This document shows, piece by piece, positions 1 to 11,336 of a DNA stretch of 64,000 nucleotides; the stretch's first letter is position 1, and every line of letters begins with the position of its first letter. Both the position numbers and the translations under genes were made by a program. This stretch comes from Acidimicrobiaceae bacterium (GTDB lineage Bacteria > Actinomycetota > Acidimicrobiia > Acidimicrobiales > RAAP-2), in NCBI GenBank assembly GCA_027315315.1, contig DAHUYG010000009.1:1-64000 (forward strand), written 5' to 3'. The notes under the pieces are model-generated. The model saw only the letters and a program-made list of their open reading frames with translations, ran no database searches and was not told the DNA's origin.

Positions 1-455
1 GCTCGGACCACCAGAGCGACAGGTCGCAGTCCTCCCGCCGCCGCGACTCGGCGAGAAGGGTCGAGAAGAACCCATTCACGCCGACCAGGTGCCGGAGGCG
101 CTGGGACTTCCCGATGCGGCGTCTCGTCGGCCCGCCAGCGCGACGTGTCGGGGTCCTCGCCCCGTTCGGCGACCACCATGGCGCCCAACTGGTCGAGCAT
201 GTAGTGGTACGGGAGGTTGGCGTAGCGGTGCTCGATCGGCTGGAAGCGGTCCACGAGCCGGAGCTTGTAGAGCGTGGTCAAGCGGTGCTGGGCGGTGTTC
301 AGGTTGTCGAAGTACATCTCGGCCAGCTGGTCGGTCGCGAAGACCCGATGGCGGTAGAGCATGGTCAAGATGGACCGGTCCCGTTCGGTCAGCCGGTGCG
401 CCACCGCCATCACGAGCCCGTCGGCGGCCCTCGGCCGCAGAGAAGAAGCAGTCAT
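1..455 (-). pseudogene. Replication-relaxation family protein, N-terminal part, frameshifted, runs off the left edge
   Basis: Reading from the ATG at 455 gives a winged-helix region typical of the Replic_Relax family (a DNA-binding protein of actinobacterial plasmids and integrative elements): LTERDRSILTMLYRHRVF, then FATDQLAEMYFDN and AQHRLTTLYKL. The frame is good to about base 125. Beyond that the protein-like sequence (RRIGKSQRLRHLVGVNGFF, then LLAESRRREDCDLSLWW) continues in a different frame, so one base is extra or two are missing near 120-126. The rest of the gene lies outside the window. It may be a true pseudogene or an assembly error. Family assignment is by recognised sequence character, not by a search. 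Confidence 0.6.
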
Positions 456-791
456 GAGGGCAATCCCAAGGAGTCGGGGTTCGCGACTGGCGGGGGTGGA
501 GTAGCGACACGCTGGACCTTCAGCGCACGCGACCCCCTCCGTTCAGGACTGGCGACCGTGCTGGCAGGGGTGCTGGCGACCGTGGTGGCGACCCGGTGGA
601 TCCCCCTCACGCCGAGTACCCCGCACGGCGGGCCTTGGTGTCACGGCCGGCCAGGCTGATCGCCGGCCGGTCGACCAGTGGCTCGAGGTTCGCATTCTGG
701 GAGGCCGGGTGCGCAAAAAAAATCCACCGGGTGGCGCCGTCGCCGGAGTGTGGGAGTGCGGTCGCCCGCGACCAGCGACGGATCGGTCCCT
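456..791. other. Gene-poor stretch with short repeats and a hairpin
   Basis: No convincing gene. It holds an imperfect tandem motif, GGCGACCGTG, at about 550 and 574, and an 8-bp inverted repeat CGGCCGGC (644-651 and 662-669) with a 10-base loop. The T-tract terminator of the DUF169 gene lies at its right end. This could be decayed flank of the element that carried the replication-relaxation gene. Confidence 0.4.
714..734 (-). terminator. Candidate intrinsic terminator of the DUF169 gene
   Basis: On the minus strand a short CCAC/GTGG hairpin is followed by eight T residues (the A-run at 715-722 of the plus strand). This is the strongest U-tract in the window and lies about 60 bases past the DUF169 stop codon. 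The stem is weak. Confidence 0.5.
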
Positions 792-1598
792 CTACGGGGC
801 GTCGTCGAGAGACTCGAGCAGCTCCCGGTACTTCGTCGGCATGGCGACCGTGGAGCGCATGGCCACGGGGATCGGGAATCGGACACCGCCGGCGTGCGTC
901 GCCGCCAGCCCCGCCACGATCTCAGAGGACCGGTCGGCGGGGAACGCGAAGGCCATCTCGGTGTCCTGTGCCATCCCGAACACGCGATCGCCGTTGCAGG
1001 GAAGCACCACCTTGGGCTCTCCCGTCTGCATCGTCTGGATGACGAGCTCGGCGCAGTCGAGCCGACCGCCCGACGAGCTCTCGATGCGGCCGCCCCGGGC
1101 GTGCAGGGCGGCGTTCACCAGGCGCATGACCTGGGCGCTGTTGCCGTACACCGCGACCACATGGGGCTCGAAACTCAACTTGGCCAGGGGTGCCACGCAG
1201 AGCCGCTCGAAGCGTCCGGTCTCGAAGCGCCAGGTCGCCGACTCCAGGGCCTCGGCGGCAGCCGAGTCGCTGCAGTACATCCCGAGAGCCGCCTCGCCCG
1301 CGTCGTAACGGGAGTTGGGCGAACGAAAGCCGAAGGAGACCGACGCGAGGGGACAGATGACGTCCTCCTTCCCCACCGCTACCGACCAGCCGTATCGCCG
1401 GGCGATCCCGATCGACTGACAGACGATCCATTGCGCCCCGAGGTCCCGGCTCGGGATCCGGACGCGTTCGGGCACCGGCTCGCCGGGAGCGAGCATGCGG
1501 ATGCCGAGGGGGAAGGTGTCGGGCCTGATGTAGGTGGCCAGCGCCTCGTCCAGGCTGCGGAACCGCTCGACGTCGCCTGGTTGTTGGGCAGAGGCCAT
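792..1598 (-). CDS. DUF169 family protein
   Basis: A 268-residue protein of the DUF169 (COG2043) family, whose biochemical role is unknown. The central segment with FGMAQDTEMAFAFPADR and the earlier VAPLAKLSFEPHVVAVYGN have the character of that family. No membrane segment or signal peptide is apparent. The ATG at 1598 is preceded at 8 bases by TATCGT, so the mRNA is probably leaderless. The neighbour upstream is a divergent hydrolase 337 bases away, so there is no operon context to suggest a substrate. Functional assignment is not possible from sequence. Confidence 0.8.
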   Translation of the reverse strand: MASAQQPGDVERFRSLDEALATYIRPDTFPLGIRMLAPGEPVPERVRIPSRDLGAQWIVCQSIGIARRYGWSVAVGKEDVICPLASVSFGFRSPNSRYDAGEAALGMYCSDSAAAEALESATWRFETGRFERLCVAPLAKLSFEPHVVAVYGNSAQVMRLVNAALHARGGRIESSSGGRLDCAELVIQTMQTGEPKVVLPCNGDRVFGMAQDTEMAFAFPADRSSEIVAGLAATHAGGVRFPIPVAMRSTVAMPTKYRELLESLDDAP

Positions 1599-1606
1599 CG
1601 GTCCTC

Positions 1607-1612
1607 ACGATA
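1607..1612 (-). promoter_or_regulatory. Leaderless -10 box of the DUF169 gene
   Basis: TATCGT on the minus strand ends 8 bases before the ATG at 1598. This fits a TANNNT -10 element with transcription starting at or next to the start codon. Confidence 0.5.
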
Positions 1613-1935
1613 CGCGGCGTCGGATCGAACGCACCGCTCCGCCGGACTTGGGCGGGGCGTCGGGCCCTTGCTGAGACCCTGGTCGAGCACGAACCTGTCC
1701 TGGTCGGGGTGCATCGGGGACCAGAACGCGGCGAGCACCGCCCTCGTCGCAGCGGACGGGCAGACCCCCGGAGAGTGGCGTCGGTCGTACCCGACCATCG
1801 TTTCCCCCTGGGTCGCCCGCCGAGGGTGCTGGTCGCCGACTCCGGATCGCAGGTCTGCCCAGCGGTCGTGCCCCCGGGCCGAGGGGCGGCCGCACGGATA
1901 CATTTCGTCCCGAGAGAGCGATCCCAGGGGGGACC
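1613..1935. other. Intergenic region between divergent genes, no clear gene
   Basis: About 320 bases with high GC. A short minus-strand stretch near 1600-1730 (SPMHPDQDRFVLDQGLSKG) has coding-like base use and faint resemblance to a transketolase N-terminus, but no intact reading frame. A purine-rich AGGGGGG at 1925-1931 is the ribosome-binding site of the following hydrolase. Confidence 0.35.
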
Positions 1936-2751
1936 ATGGCCGGTGACAGGGTGGAGATCAAAGAGGACATCGTGTTCGGGACGGGGAACGGACGCGATCT
2001 GCGCTGTGATCTCTACGTCCCGCCGGGCGAGGAGTCGGGTCGCGGCGCCGTCCTCCTGGTCCATGGAGGAGGGTGGCGCCAGGGAGACAAGACCCAGCTG
2101 CGAGGCTACGGCCTAAGGATCGCCCGCTCGGGCTACGTCTGTGTCGCCACCGAGTACCGGCTCGTCGGGGAGTCTCCCTGGCCGGCACAGATCCAAGACG
2201 TGAAGGCCGCACTTCGCTGGATGCGGGCGAACGCGGCCGAGCTCGGCATCGATCCCGGCCGGATTGCCCTGCAGGGCCACTCGGCCGGTGCCCACCTCGT
2301 GCTCTTTGCTGCGGGCACGCCGAACGCACCCGAGTACGAGGGTGATGGCGGAAACCCCGGGGTTGACACCACCGTCGACGCCGTCATCGCGGCGTACCCG
2401 CCAACGCGCTTTCACTTCGGCGAGCGCCTCCACGGTGGCGTCCCGATCGAGGCACTCTCCGACGAGCCGACCGCCGAGCTGGCGGAGTCGGCCAGCCCCC
2501 TCAATCTGGCCGGACCGGGCTTCCCTCCGACGATGATGTTCCACGGCTCCGAGGACAAGGTCGTCCCGGTCTCGGCCGCCTTCGTCATGTACGAAGCACT
2601 GGTCAACCACAAGGTGCCGACCGAGTTGCACATCTTCGCCGAGGCGGTCCACGGCTTCGACGCAGACCCGATCTTCGGACGCCGGACGGCGGAGCTCGTC
2701 GTGCTCTTCCTCGATCGGTACCTCAAGACGCGCGTGGCCGCTCCGACATGA
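1936..2751 (+). CDS. Alpha/beta hydrolase (carboxylesterase, BD-FAE/HSL-like)
   Basis: A 271-residue soluble esterase-type hydrolase. The oxyanion motif HGGGW is at residues 43-47, the nucleophile elbow GHSAG at 114-118 (Ser116), the acid in HGSEDKVV near 208, and the catalytic His in AVHGFD near 235. The fold and motif order match the BD-FAE/hormone-sensitive-lipase group that cleaves short acyl or aryl esters. The natural substrate cannot be inferred. The ATG follows an AGGGGGGACC ribosome-binding site at close spacing. The gene stands alone, convergent with argS. Confidence 0.85.
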   Translation: MAGDRVEIKEDIVFGTGNGRDLRCDLYVPPGEESGRGAVLLVHGGGWRQGDKTQLRGYGLRIARSGYVCVATEYRLVGESPWPAQIQDVKAALRWMRANAAELGIDPGRIALQGHSAGAHLVLFAAGTPNAPEYEGDGGNPGVDTTVDAVIAAYPPTRFHFGERLHGGVPIEALSDEPTAELAESASPLNLAGPGFPPTMMFHGSEDKVVPVSAAFVMYEALVNHKVPTELHIFAEAVHGFDADPIFGRRTAELVVLFLDRYLKTRVAAPT

Positions 2752-2790
2752 CCCCGGCGCCGGTGAGGTGAAGGACCGTCCTCTCCGGCC

Positions 2791-4521
2791 TCACATCCGC
2801 TCGGGCGCGTCGATGCCGAGCAACGAGAGACCCAGGCGCAGCACCCGGGCCGAGGCGTCGCAGAGGACGAGACGGCTCTCGCGCACTCGTTCGTCGTCGA
2901 CGAGCACCCGGCAGTTCTCGTAGAAGGCCGTGAACGTCGAGGCGACCTCGAAGAGGTGGCCACAGAGCCTGTGCGGGCTGTAGGTCGCGAGCGTCTCGCG
3001 GAGCGCGATCGGGAACCAGAGCAGCGCGAGCGCGAGCGCCCGCTCGTGCGGGTCGGCGAGCAGCGGCGGAGAAGGCGTGGGCACCGGCACCTCGCCCCGC
3101 CGGAAGATCGAACGGATTCTGGCGTACGCGTACTGGAGATAGGGGCCGGTGTTGCCCTCGAAAGCGAGCATCCGGTCCCAGTCGAAGACGTAGTCGCGTA
3201 CGCGGTCGGTCGACAGGTCGGCGTACTTGATGGCGCCGATGCCGACCATCCGGGCCGTCTCGGCATCGCTCACCTCCGCCAGGTTGTTGGGGTCGGCGGC
3301 CCGGCGCCCCTCGATGGCGGTGCTCGCCCGCTCGATGGCCTCGTCGAGGAGCTCCACGAGCTTGACCGCTCCGCCGGTGCGGCTGGCCAGCATCCGGTGA
3401 TCGGTTCCGAGCACGCTGCCGAAGCTGACGTGCACGGCCTCGACGTCATCGGGCAGCCATCCCGCCATCCGCGCCACGGCGAAGCACATCTGGAAGTGCT
3501 GCGCCTGTGGGGCACCGACCACGTAGAGCATCCGCTTCGCTCCCAGCTCCTGCACGCGGTGGCGGATGGCCGCGAGGTCCGTGCTCGCGTAGCCGTAGCC
3601 GCCGTCGGACTTCTGCACGATCAGCGGCAGCGGATCACCGTCCCGGTTGGTGAACCCGGGAGGAAACACGCATCGTGCCCCGTCGTGCACCACGAGAAGC
3701 CCCTTCGCGTCGAGCTCGTCGACGACGCCCGCGAGCATGTCGTTGTAGAAGCTCTCGCCGACGATGTCGTCGTCGGTGAGGAGCACGCCGAGCGTGTCAT
3801 AGACGGCATCGAAGTAGCGGACGCTCTCGCCGACCAGGACCCACCAGAGCCTGAGGGTCTCCTCGTCTCCCGATTGGAGGAGGACCACCCGGCGCCTGCT
3901 CCGCTCGGCGAAATCCGGACTGGCATCGAAGGAGGCCCTCGCCTGCTGGTAGAACGAGGACAGGTCCCCGGTCGAGAGCTCGCGTGCGCCGACCTCCTCG
4001 CCCAGGTCGACCAGGTGCTCGATCAGCATGCCGAACGGGGTGCCCCAATCGCCTATGTGATTCTCACGGCGCACGTCATGGCCGAGAAACCCGAGCATGC
4101 GGGCCAGCGCGTCGCCGATCACGGTCGTGCGGAGGTGCCCGACGTGCATCTCCTTTGCCACGTTCGGCGCTGAGTAGTCGACAATCACCACCTCGGGCAC
4201 CTCTGCGAGGTCGATGCCTAGCCGCTCCTCCCGAGCCATCTCCGCGAGCCGTTCGGCCAGGTAGTCGGACGAGTAGGTGAGGTTGATGAAGCCGTTGCCG
4301 CTGATCTCCACCTCGTCGCAGATGTCGGCGACGTCCAGGGACTCGACGACCTGGCGCGCCACGTCTGCGGGCTCCTTCCCGAGGGCCTTAGCCACCGCGA
4401 TCGAGCCGTTGGCCTGCAGGTCGGCGCGCCCGGAGGATCGAAGGATCGGGTCGGAGCCGGGGCGCACCGCATCGAAAGCGCGCTCGAGACGCCGCTCGAG
4501 CACGGTGCGCACGTCGTCCAT
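2791..4521 (-). CDS. argS: Arginyl-tRNA synthetase
   Basis: Class I aminoacyl-tRNA synthetase charging tRNA-Arg in the cytosol, 576 residues from the second ATG. The N-terminal additional domain is followed by the HIGH signature, present as HVGH at residues 126-129 after [11 protein letters not shown]. Like many ArgS it has no clean KMSKS but a [13 protein letters not shown] segment at that place. The C-terminal DALR anticodon-binding domain ends in [16 protein letters not shown]. An in-frame ATG at 4536 would add five residues; I prefer 4521 because the first residues then match the family start. It diverges from acnA with under 100 bases between. Confidence 0.95.
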   Translation of the reverse strand: MDDVRTVLERRLERAFDAVRPGSDPILRSSGRADLQANGSIAVAKALGKEPADVARQVVESLDVADICDEVEISGNGFINLTYSSDYLAERLAEMAREERLGIDLAEVPEVVIVDYSAPNVAKEMHVGHLRTTVIGDALARMLGFLGHDVRRENHIGDWGTPFGMLIEHLVDLGEEVGARELSTGDLSSFYQQARASFDASPDFAERSRRRVVLLQSGDEETLRLWWVLVGESVRYFDAVYDTLGVLLTDDDIVGESFYNDMLAGVVDELDAKGLLVVHDGARCVFPPGFTNRDGDPLPLIVQKSDGGYGYASTDLAAIRHRVQELGAKRMLYVVGAPQAQHFQMCFAVARMAGWLPDDVEAVHVSFGSVLGTDHRMLASRTGGAVKLVELLDEAIERASTAIEGRRAADPNNLAEVSDAETARMVGIGAIKYADLSTDRVRDYVFDWDRMLAFEGNTGPYLQYAYARIRSIFRRGEVPVPTPSPPLLADPHERALALALLWFPIALRETLATYSPHRLCGHLFEVASTFTAFYENCRVLVDDERVRESRLVLCDASARVLRLGLSLLGIDAPERM

Positions 4522-4604
4522 GTGCCATCTTGGCACCCCGGGACGGCCGGCCTGGTCGGGCAGATCACCAGCGTGTGCCCGTTAGCGGGTGGTCCCAAGC
4601 GGGG

Positions 4605-4610
4605 CAGAAT
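4605..4610 (+). promoter_or_regulatory. Weak candidate -10 of acnA
   Basis: CAGAAT ends 6 bases before the ATG at 4617. It deviates from TANNNT at the first base, so this is a weaker case than the other leaderless boxes in the window. Confidence 0.3.
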
Positions 4611-4616
4611 GGGGTC

Positions 4617-7307
<2,691 letters not shown>

Positions 7308-7308
7308 T

Positions 7309-8061
7309 TCACCCGGTCGAGATCGACCAGAACAGCTCGGCCATCCGTCCTTCGAGCAGTCCGGCGGCCGACCCGTTGGTGCGGCCCCACTCGCGCATGC
7401 GGACCTCGATGTCGGGATGGTCCCCTCCCTGGCTCTTGTGGCAGGCAAGGGCACCCACCTTGGCGGCGAACCTGTCGGTGATGTCGACGGCGATGTTCGA
7501 CTCGGGGGCGGCCATGATCCAGAGGTTGGCGACCGAGTGAGGCTCGAGTCCCTCCTCCAAGAGCTCGGGGTGGGCAAAGGGGTTACGGGCATCGGGATAG
7601 ACCGCGTTGACGGTCGCCTCGCCCGCGACCAGGTGGTCGGGGTGGCTCGCGTAGATCACCCACCAGTTGCGCTCGGGTGACGGGGCGATCACGAGATCCG
7701 GTCGGAGCCGCCGGATGACCCGGGAGATGTCTCGGCGCAGCTCGATGGTCGGCTCCAGGCGCCCGTCGGGATAGCCGAGGAATATCACCTCTTGGACGCC
7801 GACCGAAGCGGCCGCCGCCCGCTGCTCGTCCTGGCGGATCTGGGCCATCTCGGTCCGGCTCTGGCTCCGGTCCGACCCCCCTGCCTCGCCGTTGGTCACG
7901 ATGAGGTACCGGACGTCGATGCCGAGATCCACGAAGGTGGCGACGGTCGCCGAACAGGTGAAGTCGACGTCGTCTGGGTGCGCGTTCACGATGAGCACGC
8001 GCTCGAACGGATCGGTATCGGGCGACCAGATGCGATGGGTCCCCGTCGAAGGAGCGGTCAT
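7309..8061 (-). CDS. PIG-L family deacetylase (MshB/Mca-like N-acetyl hydrolase)
   Basis: A 250-residue LmbE/PIG-L metal-dependent deacetylase. Zn ligands are expected in AHPDD (residues 27-31) and in HPDH (140-143), both present. In actinobacteria this family includes MshB and Mca (mycothiol biosynthesis and detoxification) and many sugar deacetylases; the sequence alone does not decide between them, and no other mycothiol gene is adjacent. The ATG at 8061 is chosen because TAGTCT lies 8 bases upstream and the preceding in-frame residues are low in quality. Confidence 0.85.
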   Translation of the reverse strand: MTAPSTGTHRIWSPDTDPFERVLIVNAHPDDVDFTCSATVATFVDLGIDVRYLIVTNGEAGGSDRSQSRTEMAQIRQDEQRAAAASVGVQEVIFLGYPDGRLEPTIELRRDISRVIRRLRPDLVIAPSPERNWWVIYASHPDHLVAGEATVNAVYPDARNPFAHPELLEEGLEPHSVANLWIMAAPESNIAVDITDRFAAKVGALACHKSQGGDHPDIEVRMREWGRTNGSAAGLLEGRMAELFWSISTG

Positions 8062-8069
8062 GGGGACCG

Positions 8070-8075
8070 AGACTA
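8070..8075 (-). promoter_or_regulatory. Leaderless -10 box of the PIG-L gene
   Basis: TAGTCT on the minus strand, 8 bases before the ATG at 8061. Confidence 0.5.
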
Positions 8076-8092
8076 CGGGCGTGCCGCTCGGC

Positions 8093-9370
8093 TCAGAGCA
8101 CGCTGTCTGCGGGGTCGGGCTCCCATCGGGCAAGTTCGCCAAGGCGCTCGTCGTTGGAGAACATCTCCACGATGGGGACCCGAAGTCCGAGCCGACGCTG
8201 GATCACTTCCCCCTCCACCAGCTGGTTCCAAAGCAGCAGGGTCACGGCCACGCCGGTCTCCCCGGCGCGGGCGGTGCGCCCCGAACGGTGCAGGTATGCC
8301 TTGTGGTCTTCAGGCGGGTCGTAGTGCAGCACGATGTCGACGTTGTCGATGTGCAGCCCCCGTGCTGCGACATCGGTGGCGACAAGGACATTGAGCTTGC
8401 CGGACGCGAAGTCGCTCAAGGCGCGTTCGCGGTTCGCCTGGCGAAGGTCGCCATGGATGGCGGCACTCCGGACGCCCTCCTTCGCCAGTTGCTCGACGAG
8501 GCGGTCGGCCCCCCGCTTGGTCCGGACGAAGCAGAGCGTCTTTCCGCTCCGGCAGATGGCTGCGGCAACCTTCACCTTGTCCATCTGATGCACCTGGAGG
8601 AACCGATGGTGCATCGCCGCAACGGTCTGGGTGCTGGAGACGACCTCGTGGAAGACCGGGTCAGCCATGTAGCGCTTGACGAGGCGGTCGACGGCTCCGT
8701 CGAGGGTCGCCGAGAAGAGCAATGTCTGGTGCTCCCGCTCCAAACGGCGCAGCACCCATTCGACCTGCGGCATGAACCCCATATCGGCCATCCGGTCGGC
8801 CTCGTCCAAGACGAGCACCTCCACGTCGCTGACCGAGAGCTCACCCCGGTCGCCGAGGTCGATGAGTCGACCCGGGGTGGCGATGATGACGTCCACGCCC
8901 TTGCGGAGCTGGGCGATCTGGCGCTCGATGTCTGCCCCGCCGTAGACGGCGACCACATGGAGTCCGACCGCGTGCGAGAGCGTGTCGAGGACGCCGTGCA
9001 CCTGGAGGGCGAGCTCACGGGTCGGCAGGAGGACGAGCGCATGGGGGCGGGCCGGGCGTCCCCGGTTGGGCGACGCATCGTCCTTGGCCGCAGCGGTCCG
9101 CTGCAGGAGCGGCAGGCCGAAGGCGAGCGTCTTGCCCGAACCCGTCTTGGCCTTGCCGCACACGTCCCGGCCGACGAGCGCGTCGGCGACCGTCAGGGCT
9201 TGGATCGGAAAGGCCGCGCTGATCCCCTGGTCGGCAAGCGCCTTTACCAGGTCGTCGCTGATCCCGAGGGAGTCGAACGTCTGTGCCGTCTCGTACAGGT
9301 CTTCTTCGGGGTCCAACTCGGGGTCCCCAGCAGCCGCGCCCGAGTCGGGCAGGAGGCGCTCCAAGGTCAT
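8093..9370 (-). CDS. DEAD-box ATP-dependent RNA helicase
   Basis: A 425-residue RhlE/CsdA-like RNA helicase that unwinds RNA duplexes, probably in ribosome assembly or mRNA turnover. The Q-motif region holds TFDSLGISDDLV with Gln57, Walker A is AKTGSGKT (74-81), the DEAD box is at 189-192, motif III is SAT (220-222), and motif VI is HRSGRTARAGETG near 350. The C-terminus is short, without the arginine- or glycine-rich tail of many relatives. The start at 9370 gives MTLERLLPDS; there is no good Shine-Dalgarno sequence, and the leader carries a strong hairpin. The gene may be autoregulated through that leader (inference). Confidence 0.93.
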   Translation of the reverse strand: MTLERLLPDSGAAAGDPELDPEEDLYETAQTFDSLGISDDLVKALADQGISAAFPIQALTVADALVGRDVCGKAKTGSGKTLAFGLPLLQRTAAAKDDASPNRGRPARPHALVLLPTRELALQVHGVLDTLSHAVGLHVVAVYGGADIERQIAQLRKGVDVIIATPGRLIDLGDRGELSVSDVEVLVLDEADRMADMGFMPQVEWVLRRLEREHQTLLFSATLDGAVDRLVKRYMADPVFHEVVSSTQTVAAMHHRFLQVHQMDKVKVAAAICRSGKTLCFVRTKRGADRLVEQLAKEGVRSAAIHGDLRQANRERALSDFASGKLNVLVATDVAARGLHIDNVDIVLHYDPPEDHKAYLHRSGRTARAGETGVAVTLLLWNQLVEGEVIQRRLGLRVPIVEMFSNDERLGELARWEPDPADSVL

Positions 9371-9394
9371 GCTGTTCTCTACTTTGTCTTCGTC

Positions 9395-9413
9395 TCCGGG
9401 CTTCGAGCCCGGA
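9395..9413 (-). promoter_or_regulatory. Leader hairpin upstream of the DEAD-box helicase
   Basis: Perfect 8-bp arms, TCCGGGCT and AGCCCGGA, with a three-base loop, 24 bases before the helicase start codon. It is followed by an A-rich stretch lacking a ribosome-binding site. A structured leader is a plausible place for feedback by the helicase. Confidence 0.4.
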
Positions 9414-9693
9414 TGGGTTCGTCCGGCGCTAGAGCGAGTGCCAAGGTCCGCTGCATGCGGTCGCGCCATCGATCGGGGGAGATCGGAGCACTCTTTTTCC
9501 TACGCTACCAGCGGCCCGTCGACGGTCCGGCGGATGGCCCTCGTCGTGCTTGGCTACCCTCTCACCTGGTGCCCTACCGGCTGGCGCAGGTGAAAATCTG
9601 GCGGCTGGCTGCGCCCCTCGATTCCCACCGCTCGCGGCCTTCGTGGAGGCCTTGGGTCCGGTCAACGCTGGCGCGGACGCCGCCCCGGCTCGT
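9414..9693. other. Intergenic region upstream of the helicase, nothing assigned
   Basis: No clear gene. It must hold the helicase promoter on the minus strand; I see a T-run at 9492-9496 but no convincing -35/-10 pair. Confidence 0.3.
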
Positions 9694-9807
9694 ATGACGG
9701 CGCGGACCGAGGAGGGGAAAACCACAGCGATCGTGGCGTCCGAGTGGGTCCGTTCCGGCAGCCACGGCGTCATCATGCACATGAGCGTGTCCGTCTCGGC
9801 CAGCTGA
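9694..9807 (+). CDS. Possible small protein of 37 residues
   Basis: The ATG at 9694 opens MTARTEEGKTTAIVASEW and ends at a TGA at 9807, 12 bases before the glycosylase start. Third codon positions are almost all G or C, as in the true genes around it, and the frame stays open upstream to 9550. I do not recognise the protein. It may be a short leader gene, a remnant of a longer gene, or a chance reading frame. Confidence 0.2.
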   Translation: MTARTEEGKTTAIVASEWVRSGSHGVIMHMSVSVSAS

Positions 9808-9819
9808 ACCGCGAGCCCG

Positions 9820-10599
9820 ATGCCCGAACTTGTCGAGGTCGAACTCTCTCGCCGGCTCTGCATAGCGCTCGACGGGAGGCGGGTGCAGAACGCGAGGCTC
9901 GTCGACCCGCACGCCAGTGCCCGGGAGCCCGCCGAGCTTGCCCATGCACTGAGGGGCGCCACGTTCGCCTCCCCTCGCCGACGGGGCAAGCTGCTGCTGC
10001 TCGATACCGATCAGCACACCCTCGGACTCCACTTCGGGATGACCGGTCGACTCGTCCTCGACGACGAGTGGGCAATCGAGCGTCTCGTCTACTCGTCACA
10101 GCGTCGCGTGGATCACTGGATCCGGCTGATCGTGGAGCTCTTCGACGGCGGGCGACTCGAGATCCACGATCCTCGACGCCTTGCCCGAGTCTTCCTCGAC
10201 CCCGACGAGGATGCGCTCGGACCGGACGCGGCAACGCTCACCCTCAAGCAGTTCCGCTCGGTGCTCGCCGGGCGCGGCCGGGGAGTCGCCGTCAAGGCCA
10301 GACTGCTCGACCAGGCCCGCGTGGCCGGCGTCGGCAATCTCATCGCGGACGAGGTGCTCTGGCGGGCGGGCATCGCCCCGGGAAGGTTGACCACGTCGCT
10401 GTCAGACGATGAGGTGCGCGGCCTACACCGGCAGCTCAGAGCCACCATCGGCATTCTCCTGCGACACGGTGGTTCGCACACCGGTCGACTCATGGGATCG
10501 CGGCTCCCCGGTGGTTTGTGCCCGTTCGACGACCACCCGCTCAGCGTCTCGGTCGTTGGCGGCCGCACGACGTACTGGTGTCCCCTGCACCAGCGCTGA
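9820..10599 (+). CDS. Fpg/Nei-family DNA glycosylase
   Basis: Base-excision repair enzyme of the MutM/Nei type, 259 residues. The N-terminus MPELVEVE keeps the catalytic Pro2 and Glu3 but has Val where MutM usually has Pro5. The helix-two-turn-helix region with LLDQARVAGVGNLIADEVLWRAGI is typical. The C-terminal finger is unusual: instead of four cysteines it offers Cys-x4-His and, at the very end, Cys-x2-His (CPFDDH, then WCPLH). It could bind zinc as C-H-C-H or be a zincless finger. The lesion preference (8-oxoguanine or oxidised pyrimidine) cannot be told from sequence. Confidence 0.87.
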   Translation: MPELVEVELSRRLCIALDGRRVQNARLVDPHASAREPAELAHALRGATFASPRRRGKLLLLDTDQHTLGLHFGMTGRLVLDDEWAIERLVYSSQRRVDHWIRLIVELFDGGRLEIHDPRRLARVFLDPDEDALGPDAATLTLKQFRSVLAGRGRGVAVKARLLDQARVAGVGNLIADEVLWRAGIAPGRLTTSLSDDEVRGLHRQLRATIGILLRHGGSHTGRLMGSRLPGGLCPFDDHPLSVSVVGGRTTYWCPLHQR

Positions 10600-10662
10600 G
10601 CCACGCCACTGGCTCGCCTCCGCCCCCCGGAGCCCGGGCGTCGAGCGGGCTATACCGTTCTC

Positions 10663-11130
10663 CTACGTGTTGTGCACCTCGTCGAGCACCTTTGCCGCGT
10701 GGCCGTCGGCTCGGACGTTGTACCACGCCCTCGTGATCACGCCCTTCTCGTCGACCAGGAACGTCGAGCGGATGACGCCGACGGTCTTCTTGCCGTACAT
10801 GGTCTTCTCCCCCCAGGCCCCGTAGGCCTCCATCACCTTGTGCTCGGGGTCGGAGAGCAGGGGGAACTTGAGCCCGTACTTCTCGCGGAATCGATTGTGC
10901 TTGATGGCTCCGTCAGGGGAGATCCCGATGACCTTGACGCCGGCGCGGTTGAACGTCGCGAGGTTGTCGTTGAACTGACAAGCCTCCTTCGTGCAGCCCG
11001 GCGTGTCGTCCGCCGGGTAGAAGTAGATGACCACCGGCTTTCCCTTCAGGTCCTTCAGGGCGACCTTCTTGCCATCCTGATCGGGAAGAGAAAAGGCCGG
11101 CGCCTTGGTTCCTGCCTCCAACCTGGGCAC
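10663..11130 (-). CDS. bcp: Thioredoxin-dependent peroxiredoxin, Bcp/PrxQ type
   Basis: A 155-residue thiol peroxidase reducing hydrogen peroxide and organic hydroperoxides with electrons from thioredoxin. The peroxidatic Cys46 sits in DDTPGCTKEAC, and Cys51 five residues on is the resolving cysteine of atypical 2-Cys PrxQ enzymes. Length and order match the family. The start codon is followed by PRLEAGTKAPAFSLPDQDG, a standard beginning. A GGAGGTG sequence lies just upstream. Convergent with the glycosylase gene. Confidence 0.95.
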   Translation of the reverse strand: MPRLEAGTKAPAFSLPDQDGKKVALKDLKGKPVVIYFYPADDTPGCTKEACQFNDNLATFNRAGVKVIGISPDGAIKHNRFREKYGLKFPLLSDPEHKVMEAYGAWGEKTMYGKKTVGVIRSTFLVDEKGVITRAWYNVRADGHAAKVLDEVHNT

Positions 11131-11336
11131 GTGTCACCTCCTGCGGATCGGTCTCGACTCGCTCACCGAGGGTGAGCGGACCGCACCTTAGGTCCTGGCG
11201 TCGGCGGGGGTCGCTGCGAGCCCCGCCGGGCCCGGTGATCGTTGCGACGCGCGGCCTGCGAGCAGGACGTGGGACCACGGCGGAGACCGCGCAGCGCACT
11301 TGACTCTCCCCGTCGGGCAGGGTCCAAGCTGCACTC

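Noticed and set aside
1600..1903. Minus-strand stretch SPMHPDQDRFVLDQG resembling a transketolase N-terminus
   Set aside because: Too short, no flanking domain and no intact frame. It could be a remnant but the similarity is weak and from memory.
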